A stretch of 64,000 nt of DNA from Sphingobacteriaceae bacterium (GTDB lineage: Bacteria > Bacteroidota > Bacteroidia > B-17B0 > Aurantibacillaceae), in contig JADJLA010000011.1 in assembly GCA_016705695.1 (NCBI GenBank), positions 73,745 to 137,744 of the forward strand. The letters run 5' to 3'. Made by a program: the position numbers and the translations under genes. Below, piece by piece: positions 56,661 to 63,106 of the stretch (positions within the stretch are counted from its first letter, which is position 1; every line of letters begins with the position of its first letter). The notes below the pieces were generated by a model. That model worked only from the letters and a program-made list of their open reading frames with translations, searched no databases and was not told where the DNA came from.

Positions 56661-56797
56661 AAAAATCAAATAAGAAAAATGAATTAGATGTAGACTTCAT
56701 TCAGAGTAAACCTTTGACAAAAGAAGAACAAAAATCTTTAAGTAAATTCATTAAGAAGTTAAAAGCTAAAAAACGTACGTTTAAACGTGCTGCTTAA
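56657..56797 (+). CDS. 46-residue basic small protein
   Basis: MKKSNKKNELDVDFIQSKPL is followed by TKEEQKSLSKFIKKLKAKKR and six more residues. It is strongly basic and mostly helical. Its ATG overlaps the GNAT stop, which supports a real, coupled gene. Similar short Lys-rich proteins occur in Bacteroidota next to toxin-like or GNAT genes (from memory). The function could be as a partner, regulator or substrate of the acetyltransferase; unproven. Confidence 0.6.
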   Translation: MKKSNKKNELDVDFIQSKPLTKEEQKSLSKFIKKLKAKKRTFKRAA

Positions 56798-56801
56798 AAT
56801 T

Positions 56802-56963
56802 ATGAACAATCATCATCAATATTCAGAATTAAGAGAAAAGTTAATTGCCGGAACTAAACTTGCATTCCAACGTTTGGTTGAAAGAGCAAAACTTACAGAT
56901 GATTATTTGATCTTTTCTGAAAATGGAAAAGTCGTTAAAGTAAAAGCGCGTTCTCTTAAGTAA
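56802..56963 (+). CDS. 53-residue small protein
   Basis: The protein reads MNNHHQYSELREKLIAGTKL, then AFQRLVERAKLTDDYLIFSE, ending NGKVVKVKARSLK. The pattern (a helix with a KLAxxRL core, then a beta strand GKVVKVKA) looks like a recurrent Bacteroidota small-protein family. It begins 4 nt after the 46-residue gene. It is the last gene of the four-ORF cassette. Function is unknown. Confidence 0.6.
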   Translation: MNNHHQYSELREKLIAGTKLAFQRLVERAKLTDDYLIFSENGKVVKVKARSLK

Positions 56964-56995
56964 TTTTAACCACAACATTTATCTTTCACGTAGCT

Positions 56996-57061
56996 GCCAA
57001 AGCCTTGCTGTTAAAGGAAGTTAGCGTGCGTAAGGCAACAGAGGTTTTTTTAAGGAAATAA
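56996..57061 (+). pseudogene. Second, diverged copy of the murQ 3' end
   Basis: Twenty-two codons, AKALLLKEVSVRKATEVFLR K-stop, align without gaps to the last 22 codons of murQ at 55729-55794 (AKALLLKEGSVRNATEAFFNK). Similarity reaches about 9 nt further upstream (CACG...GCCAAAG). There is no start or rest of murQ. The same type of repeat follows both copies. Confidence 0.85.
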
Positions 57062-57450
57062 ATTGTTTGGGCGTGCCGGCAACCTCACCCCTATACACCT
57101 GAAGTTCGGTCGCCGTCGGGCTTGGAGTTTATCCTGAGCTTGTCGAAGGGTTCCAATCTTTTTGCCTGAAAAAGGCAAAAAGGATTTCCACTACAATCCC
57201 TCACGCGGCAGCTTCATTGCATTCACGAAAAAATTACATTCCACTAGCTGTCTTTAAACACAGAAGATCGGTTATTAACGCACAATCATCATTTGGAACA
57301 CGCGTGCGGTGGCATGGCGCTTCGTGTTAGGCGGGGTGGCCTGTGCGGAGTCCCGATAGCTATCGGGATGAAGCGCCTTGATTTCTTTTGTGGATTTTAT
57401 ACTGAGCTTGTCGAAGTATTTCTTGATCAAGCAAGAAAAGTAAGAAAGAA
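57062..57450. repeat. Intergenic repeat block, family C copy 2
   Basis: It shares with 55795-56040 the ordered words TTTGGGCG, CAATCTTTTTG, AAAGGATTTCCACTACAATC, ATTCACGAAAAAATTACATT and ACAGAAGATCGGTTAT. It then matches 63170-63270: GCGCTTCGTGTTAGGCGGGG, TGTGCGGAG, GAAGCGCCTTGATTTCTTTT and TCTTGATCAAGCAAGAAAAG. Extra inserts are an 18-bp palindrome at 57351 and CTGAGCTTGTCGAAG words at 57124 and 57401. With 56964-56995 and 57451-57553 it forms a ~590-nt stretch without a gene apart from the murQ tail copy. Confidence 0.82.
57351..57368. repeat. 18-bp palindrome, copy 2
   Basis: TCCCGATAGCTATCGGGA lies between TGTGCGGAG and TGAAGCGCC of a family C repeat. The family C copy at 63200 has only AAT in its place, so this looks like an insertion. 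Confidence 0.9.
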
Positions 57451-57553
57451 ACTGATCATAAACAGCCATTGCCGGACGCTAAAAATGTGCACTGCACATT
57501 TTTTACGCTGGCAAGGTTCTTTTTCAAAAGAACATTACTACCTTTATTTTCAC

Positions 57554-58012
57554 ATGAATTCTCTAATTGAAAAATACATACAACACAACAACTTCGGTAA
57601 ACAACTCGGAATGCATTTCAACATCATTGCCGATGGCGAAGTAGAATACTTTTTAAAAATAACACCTGATCATTTAGCCACTCCTCTCTCTGCGCATGGC
57701 GGTGTGATATCTTCATTAGCCGATGCAGCATTGGGTGTGGCAGGACTTAGTGCAGTGTACAAAGAAAATAAAGTAGTAAGCACCGTTGAATACAAAATAA
57801 ATTTTTTGGCTCCTGCGTTTGTAAACGATGAGTTAGTTGCGCACGCTAAAGTATTGCAAAAAGGAAAACGCATTTTAATTGTTGAGTGTACGATCTTCTG
57901 CGAGAACTATCTCCCTCTTGGAGGGAGTACCCCGAAGGGGGGAGGGAGGAAATTAATTGCAAAAGCGATCGGAACTTTCAATGCTTACGATGCAACAAAA
58001 GCCGGGTACTGA
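57554..58012 (+). CDS. PaaI-type hotdog thioesterase with an in-frame repeat insert
   Basis: The open frame extends far upstream through repeats, but ATG 57554 (MNSLIEKYIQHNNFGKQLGM) starts the conserved protein. Hotdog motifs are HLATPLSAHGGVISSLADAA (the HGG catalytic region), NKVVSTVEYKINFLAPA and the last strand LIAKAIGTFNAYD. These enzymes hydrolyse acyl-CoA thioesters; the acyl group is unknown. Codons for YLPLGGSTPKGGGR (57908-57949) are extra compared with the family and lie in the turn between the last two strands. Length is 152 residues, versus ~138 without the insert. Confidence 0.85.
   Translation: MNSLIEKYIQHNNFGKQLGMHFNIIADGEVEYFLKITPDHLATPLSAHGGVISSLADAALGVAGLSAVYKENKVVSTVEYKINFLAPAFVNDELVAHAKVLQKGKRILIVECTIFCENYLPLGGSTPKGGGRKLIAKAIGTFNAYDATKAGY
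57908..57949 (+). repeat. 42-bp palindromic repeat inside a coding sequence
   Basis: The segment holds two hairpins, CTCCCTC/GAGGGAG and CCCC-GAA-GGGG, then GGAGGGAGG. The same composition (CCCTC-TTG-GAGGG hairpin, then GGGGGAGGG and AAAT) occurs in intergenic repeats at 46270 and 54273. Its length is divisible by three and the reading frame stays open. Confidence 0.8.
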
Positions 58013-58030
58013 TTTTTAACCACAATTTTA

Positions 58031-58332
58031 GAGGCAGTCTACCTACGCTAAAGCTACGGTAGATAAAAAACCGCAAAGCGCTATCGCGATCGCAAAGAAG
58101 ACGCAAAGAACGCTAAGTATTATCACCATTACTCGAAAGAAGGCAAAGAACTTCGTTACGCCAAGAAAAACAAGTTAGTGCTATCGATCTTAGCGCTAGC
58201 GCAGCTCTTTGCCTTCTTTATTTATTTTCTGCGGTTAGATGATTCTTTGCGAACTTTGTGCCTCCTTTGCGAAGATCAAAGATCCTTTGCGGTTTTTTAT
58301 CTACCGTAGCTTTAGCGTAGGTAGACTGCCTC
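58031..58332. repeat. 302-bp element with perfect 48-bp terminal inverted repeats, family A
   Basis: The left end from GAGGCAGTCTACCTACGCTA to CCGCAAAG (58031-58078) is an exact complement of the right end (58285-58332). Inside is a second inverted pair, AGAAGGCAAAGA and TCTTTGCCTTCTTT. It has no open frame and no transposase, so it is a MITE-like or structured-RNA-like element. Its right half is closely related to the units of the array at 61-62.7 kb. Confidence 0.92.
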
Positions 58333-58751
58333 TAAAAAAAAACAAAAAATAGATTTTTACCTATTTTAGTGTATTTTTAACAAATAATCCACCAAAACAA
58401 CCACTTTTTAACAAAAAACCATCATTTTTTCACTCATTTTTTAAACCCGCATATAATAAATTTAGGCCGCTTTTAATATAAAAAAAATTATTGAGATAAC
58501 CAAATATAAACTACTAAAAATCAGCTCTTAAAGGAAATTTTATCTAGCCAAAATTCTACCAAAATCGTATTTTTATGCGCCTCTCAAAATTGGGGTTAGT
58601 TATTGTTCGCCGCGGCGAATTAATGTGACTGACATGGCGAAGCCGTGTAAAAATTTTGAATGATGAATTTTGAATGATGAATGGAAAAGCTTCGGAGTCA
58701 TTTAAGACTTTGAGTTTTTGAAATGAATTACGATTTGACTAAATTAGATAA
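58333..58751. other. AT-rich gap upstream of mntA
   Basis: No gene is seen. It contains a very A/T-rich first 200 nt, a CGCCGCGGCG palindrome near 58604, an ACATGGCGAAGCCGTGT hairpin near 58633, and a direct repeat of GAATGATGAATTTT. Similar ATGATGAAT words occur near 39300 and 52720. Confidence 0.5.
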
Positions 58752-59042
58752 ATGAATAAACAAGCCATCATAGAAACTATAAAAAGTGCAAAACCTTACT
58801 TGCAAGAAAAGTTTGGTGTTGAAGAGATCGCTCTGTTTGGCTCGTATGCTCGTGGCGAAGAAAAAGAGAATAGCGACATTGACATCCTTGTGAAGTTGAA
58901 CAAAAAAACGTTGCGCAACTATATCGGCTTCATCGACTATCTACAAGAAAAATTAAAATCCAAGGTTGATGTTGTTACAAAACACGACCATTTATCCGAT
59001 AGATTTCTGCGCCTTGTTGGCAAGGATCTGATCTATGTATAA
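58752..59042 (+). CDS. Minimal nucleotidyltransferase (MntA-like antitoxin)
   Basis: The 96-residue protein has the nucleotidyltransferase core: ALFGSYARGEEKENSDIDIL with Gly30-Ser31 and the metal aspartates Asp42 and Asp44, and a third acidic position in SKVDVVTK. Family members AMPylate and neutralise a HEPN toxin (HepT) encoded just downstream. Here the downstream frame starts like HepT, overlapping this gene by 8 nt, but is truncated, so this looks like an orphan antitoxin. Confidence 0.85.
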   Translation: MNKQAIIETIKSAKPYLQEKFGVEEIALFGSYARGEEKENSDIDILVKLNKKTLRNYIGFIDYLQEKLKSKVDVVTKHDHLSDRFLRLVGKDLIYV

Positions 59043-59268
59043 CGAACTTATTTTATCCAAATTAAACTACTGCCTTGAACATATCGAGGCCATTTCGATA
59101 CCAATATTTCATTATTTGCTTAACACACTAAGCAATTTTTTATCACTTCTGCTTAATGCATTAAGCAACACTGTATGTGTTAATCGAATCGGAACTCATA
59201 AATATGTAAATAAAAACTATAATAATCGGTATATTTCCGATTATTATATATTTAAATTACATTTATAA
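59035..59268 (+). pseudogene. Truncated HepT (HEPN toxin) remnant
   Basis: The first ~22 residues, MYNELILSKLNYCLEHIEAI and SI, look like the opening helix of HepT proteins and overlap mntA in the usual way. After 59100 the frame runs through palindromic promoter DNA of the next operon (FHYLLNTLSNFLS...) and ends at 59268. The HEPN catalytic Arg-x(4-6)-His motif is absent, so no functional toxin is made. Confidence 0.65.
59116..59245 (+). promoter_or_regulatory. Three palindromes upstream of abiEi, candidate operators
   Basis: TTGCTTAACACACTAAGCAA (59116-59135) and TGCTTAATGCATTAAGCA (59150-59167, a perfect palindrome) share the half-site TGCTTA(A). A third inverted repeat, AATAATCGG/CCGATTATT at 59221-59245, surrounds TATATTTC, one base off a -7 box. 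The abiEi ATG follows at 59270. AbiEi antitoxins studied elsewhere repress their promoter through inverted repeats. Confidence 0.68.
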
Positions 59269-59269
59269 C

Positions 59270-59905
59270 ATGCAACTCATCTATCAGCTTAGCCAACTCG
59301 CCCCCTATCCTATCCCGCATCACATGCTCATCACTATGCTGCACAATTACAAACGGCCAAACGATAAAATACATGAGCTTATTTCAAAAAAAATTCTACT
59401 TCCCATTAAAAAGGGTTTATATGTTACAGGCAAAACTATTGGCAGCAATCAAGTTCCAAAAGAATTAATTGCTAACCTGCTATATGGCCCCAGTTATATT
59501 TCACTCGACTATGCACTGTCTCATTACAACATGATACCCGAACGCGTTGTAAAAATAAGTTCGGTTTGCAACAAGCCTTCTAAAACTATTACAAATGATC
59601 TAGGAACATTTATTTACAATCATATACCAATGCCTTATTACAGTTATGGAATTAGCGAATATAACAACGCTTCCATTTCCTGCCTGATGGCATCACCCGA
59701 AAAGGCTTTATGCGACAAACTGGTTTGTACAAATGCCATCAATCCCCGAAGCGTGAAAGAAACAATAGAGCTTTTAGTGAACAACTGGCGAATAGATGAG
59801 GATGCCTTAAAACAACTAGACATTAAACAAATAAGTACTTGGTTAAAAAAAGCGCCAAAAAAAACAGCACTTCAGTTTCTTGTAAAAGCAATTAAACAAT
59901 GCTGA
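59270..59905 (+). CDS. abiEi: AbiEi-type antitoxin
   Basis: The 211-residue protein has an N-terminal winged-helix region (YPIPHHMLITMLHNYKRPND, then LISKKILLPIKKGLYV) and the AbiEi core GPSYISLDYALSHYNMIPER and SPEKALCDKLVCTNA. In type IV AbiE systems the antitoxin represses the operon and counteracts AbiEii without stable binding. Its stop overlaps the abiEii start by 7 nt. It starts directly behind three palindromes. Confidence 0.86.
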   Translation: MQLIYQLSQLAPYPIPHHMLITMLHNYKRPNDKIHELISKKILLPIKKGLYVTGKTIGSNQVPKELIANLLYGPSYISLDYALSHYNMIPERVVKISSVCNKPSKTITNDLGTFIYNHIPMPYYSYGISEYNNASISCLMASPEKALCDKLVCTNAINPRSVKETIELLVNNWRIDEDALKQLDIKQISTWLKKAPKKTALQFLVKAIKQC

Positions 59906-60756
59906 TAAAAAACTGGATAGATACCTACAAACCAACTAATGCCGATGATCTGCATCAAGCTCTACGAGAAATAATGCAAGAAATTGCTTTAGCAGGTTTA
60001 TACCGCTCAGGCTTTTTTGAAAAGGCTGCGTTTTACGGCGGTACTGCCCTTCGTGTTTTTTACGGACTTAATCGTTTTTCTGAAGATCTTGATTTTTCGC
60101 TATTACAAGTAAATAAAAACTTTAAAATACAACCCTATTTAAAATCGGTAATAAACGAATTTGAAGCATTGGGCATACAGGTAGAAGCTAAAACAAAAAT
60201 AAAAACCAATCAAAGCACCATCGATTCAGCTTTTTTAAAAGATACCGGTAACTGGCACCAACTTGTTTTAAAAGGTATTTTACCTCAAAATTATCCAATA
60301 GCTGTAAAGCCAATAAAAATAAAACTGGAAATTGATACACAGCCACCTCTTGGCTTTGTTACAGAAAATAAATTACTGCTTAAACCCTTTTCGTGTTATA
60401 TCAATTGTTTTGCGGAACCCGACTTATTTGCAGGTAAAATGCATGCACTGTTATTTAGGCAATGGAAAAACAGGGTAAAGGGTCGCGATTGGTTTGATTT
60501 AGAATGGTACATAAAACGAGGCACGCCACTTCACCTAAACCATTTTGAAACCCGAGCCAAACAAAGCGGTCACTGGCCAAAAAATAAAACCATAAAACAA
60601 AAGGATATACTTGATCTTTTAAACACTAAAATTAAAAGCACTTCCATTAAACAAATAACCGAAGATGTGCAGCCTTTTGTTGCCAATACTGATCTAACAA
60701 CTATATGGTCTTCCCACTATTTTTCTGATCTAGCTAAAAAGATAAAATTTAAATGA
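59899..60756 (+). CDS. abiEii: AbiEii-type nucleotidyltransferase toxin
   Basis: The 285-residue protein has the nucleotidyltransferase motif FYGGTALRVFYGLNRFSEDL followed by DF, and a later block AGKMHALLFRQWKNRVKGRD with WFDLEWYIKRG, all diagnostic of AbiEii/AbiGii toxins. Together with AbiEi it makes a type IV toxin-antitoxin unit that can abort phage infection. The gene ends in ATGATC, the same word that starts each unit of the following array. Confidence 0.92.
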   Translation: MLIKNWIDTYKPTNADDLHQALREIMQEIALAGLYRSGFFEKAAFYGGTALRVFYGLNRFSEDLDFSLLQVNKNFKIQPYLKSVINEFEALGIQVEAKTKIKTNQSTIDSAFLKDTGNWHQLVLKGILPQNYPIAVKPIKIKLEIDTQPPLGFVTENKLLLKPFSCYINCFAEPDLFAGKMHALLFRQWKNRVKGRDWFDLEWYIKRGTPLHLNHFETRAKQSGHWPKNKTIKQKDILDLLNTKIKSTSIKQITEDVQPFVANTDLTTIWSSHYFSDLAKKIKFK

Positions 60757-60900
60757 TCACAAACAAAAAAATAAACAACACTATTTTTAAACACGGAGAA
60801 CACGGAGTTTTTTCACAGAAGTTCATGGAGAAAGAAAGCAAAGCTTTCTTTACAAACTTTTTGAATAATGGTGATTCTCTATGAACCTCCATGCAAATCT
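60753..60900. repeat. Intergenic repeat, family B copy 1
   Basis: From ATGATCACAAACAAAAAAAT it runs through GAGAACACGGAGTTTTTTCA, TCATGGAGAAAGAAAGC and a GCAAAGCTTTC hairpin. The copy at 62982-63100 has the same order (ATGATC..., GAGAACACGGAGTTTTTTCA, GGAGAAAGAAAGC). Confidence 0.78.
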
Positions 60901-60944
60901 CTGTGAGCATCGAAGATGCCTCTATGGTTAAATGCCTCTAAAAA

Positions 60945-62704
60945 ATGATAACAACAAAATCACGCCGGTTTCTTATCAAACGCACTGCGAAGACCGCCTT
61001 CTTTAAGTCTGGTGATAAAACTTTTGCGAACTTTGCGCCACTTTGCGAAGCTAGCTTTGCGTTTTATCACCGAAGCTTTATGGGTAGACTGCCTCTAAAA
61101 ATGATCTCTAACAAAAAAATACTTATCACCGGCGGAGCCGGTTTCATTGATCAAATCTTTGCGAATGTCGAAGACACTTTGCCTTCTTCTACGTCTGGTG
61201 ATAAACACTTTGCGAACTTTGCGCCTACTTTGCGAGAGCTTTAGCTCTTTGCGGTTTTTTATCTACGTAGCTTAGCGTAGGTAGACTGCCTCCTAAAAAT
61301 GATCTCTAACAAAAAATACTTATCACCGGCGGAGCCCCATTGATCAAATCTTTGCGAATGTCGAAGACACTTTGCCTTCTTCTACGTCTGGTGATAAAAA
61401 CTTTGCGAACTTTGCGCCTACTTTGCGAGAGCTTTAGCTCTTTGCGGTTTTATCTACCGTAGCTTTAGCGTAGGTAGACTGCCTCTAAAATGATCTCTAA
61501 CAAAAAATACTTATCACCGGCGGAGCCGGTTTCATTGATCAAATCTTTGCGAATGTCGAAGACACTTTGCCTTCTTCTACGTCTGGTGATAAAAACTTTG
61601 CGAACTTTGCGCCTACTTTGCGAGAGCTTTAGCTCTTTGCGGTTTTTTATCTACCGTAGCTTTAGCGTAGGTAGACTGCCTCTAAAAATGATCTCTAACA
61701 AAAAATACTTATCACGGCGGAGCCGGTTTCATTGATCAAATTTTGCGAATGTCGAAGACACTTTGCCTTCTTCTACGTCTGGTGATAAAAACTTTGCGAA
61801 CTTTGCGAACTTTTCGCCTGCTTTTCAAGAGCTTTAGCTCTTTTCTGTTTTTTATCTACCGGAGCTTTGCGGAAGGGGGCGAGGAGACTGCCTCAAAATG
61901 ATCTCTAACAAAAAATACTTATCAGCGGCGCGGTTTCATTGATCAAATCTTTGCGAATGTCGAAGATTTTGCCTTCTTCTACGTCTGGTGATAAAAACTT
62001 TGCGAACTTTGCGCCTACTTTGCGAGAGCTTTAGCTCTTTGCGGTTTTTTATCTACCGTAGCTTTAGCGTAGGTAGACTGCCTCTAAAAAATGATCTCTA
62101 ACAAAAAAATACTTATCACCGGCGGAGCCGGCTTCATTGATCAAATCTTTGCGAATGTCGAAGACACTTTGCCTTCTTCTACGTCTGGTGATAAAAACTT
62201 TGCGAACTTTGCGCCTACTTTGCGAGAGCTTTAGCTCTTTGCGGTTTTTTATCTACCGTAGCTTTAGCGTAGGTAGACTGCCTCTAAAAAATGATCTCTA
62301 ACAAAAAAATACTTATCACCGGCGGAGCCCCTTCATTGATCAAATCTTTGCGAATGTCGAAGACACTTTGCCTTCTTCTACGTCTGGTGATAAAAACTTT
62401 GCGAACTTTGCGCCTACTTTGCGAGAGCTTTAGCTCTTTGCGGTTTTTTATCTACCGTAGCTTTAGCGTAGGTAGACTGCCTCTAAAAAATGATCTCTAA
62501 CAAAAAAATATTAATAACAGGCGGAGCCGGCTTCATTGATCAAATCTTTGCGAATGTCGAAGACACTTTGCCTTCTTCTACGTCTGGTGATAAAAACTTT
62601 GCGAACTTTGCTCCCGATAGCTATCGGGATTCTTTGCGAGAGCTTTAGCTCTTTGCGGTTTTTTATCTACCGTAGCTTTAGCGTAGGTAGACTGCCTCTA
62701 AAAA
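60945..62704 (+). repeat. Tandem array of ~200-bp units joining the epimerase gene start to a half family A repeat
   Basis: Each unit begins with the first ~45 bp of the epimerase gene (ATGATCTCTAACAAAAAAAT, encoding MISNKKILITGGAGF), switches to TTGATCAAATCTTTGCGAAT and ends with the right half of the 58031 element (...GTAGGTAGACTGCCTCTAAA). Unit ATGs are at 60945 (degenerate), 61101, 61299, 61490, 61688, 61898, 62091, 62291 and 62490; spacing is 191-215 bp except the first (156). Units at 61101 and 62091 encode an intact 47-residue ORF (MISNKKILITGGAGFIDQIF, ending APTLREL), and 62490 a 52-residue version. Others have indels, some in the A-run. Confidence 0.93.
62612..62629. repeat. 18-bp palindrome, copy 3, inside an array unit
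   Basis: TCCCGATAGCTATCGGGA replaces the GCCTA found at this place in sister units, adding 15 nt and keeping the small frame open (FAPDSYRDSLREL). Confidence 0.92.
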
Positions 62705-62848
62705 ATGATCTCTAACAAAAAAATACTTATCACCGGCGGAGCCGGATTCATTGGCAGTAATTTATGCGACCATTTTATTTCGAAAAATAATTTCATAATC
62801 TGCCTCGATAATCTATCCACCGGCAAAATCAGCAACATTGAACACTTA
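62705..62848 (+). pseudogene. Truncated epimerase gene, first 48 codons
   Basis: ATG 62705 gives MISNKKILITGGAGFIGSNL, then CDHFISKNNFIICLDNLSTG and KISNIEHL, aligning without gaps to the first 48 residues of the gene at 63281 but with several residue and many synonymous differences. At ACACTTA the sequence switches to family C repeat. It is therefore the remnant of a paralogous or second-allele epimerase gene, not a recent copy. Confidence 0.88.
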
Positions 62849-62975
62849 CACACAGTATATACACACAGAAGAACGATTCTTAACGCACCATCTTCCTCCG
62901 GAGCATTATCCCTCTTTGAAGAACTTGTGCTGAGCTCGTCGAAGCAGGGTGGCGCGAAGCGACGGGAGATGAATC
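62849..62975. repeat. Family C repeat, copy 3
   Basis: CACACAGAAGAACGATTCTT, AACGCACCATCTTCCTCCGG and a CTGAGCTCGTCGAAG word. It follows the truncated epimerase gene directly. Confidence 0.75.
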
Positions 62976-62981
62976 AACCAA

Positions 62982-63100
62982 ATGATCTCTAACAAAAAAA
63001 TAAACACTAAATTTTTAACCACAGAGAACACGGAGTTTTTTCACGGAGGTTCACGGAGAAAGAAAGCTTCGCTTTCTTTTCAAAAATTTGAAACACATTC
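62982..63100. repeat. Intergenic repeat, family B copy 2
   Basis: It starts ATGATCTCTAACAAAAAAAT and continues AAACACT, ACCACAGAGAACACGGAG, TTTTTTCACGGAGG and GGAGAAAGAAAGCTTCGC. It corresponds to 60753-60900. Confidence 0.78.
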
Positions 63101-63106
63101 TAAATA

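Noticed and set aside
57293..57553. N-terminal extension of the thioesterase frame
   Set aside because: It is translated repeat DNA including the 18-bp palindrome; the conserved protein starts at ATG 57554.
59035..59268. Intact 77-residue toxin gene after mntA
   Set aside because: Only the first ~22 residues resemble HepT. The HEPN active-site motif is missing and the rest reads through promoter palindromes.
60945..62704. CRISPR array
   Set aside because: The units are ~200 bp with nearly identical sequence throughout, no unique spacers and no cas genes.
60945..62704. Integron-like cassette array
   Set aside because: No integrase gene, no attC-like sites and no distinct cassette genes; the units repeat the same gene start.
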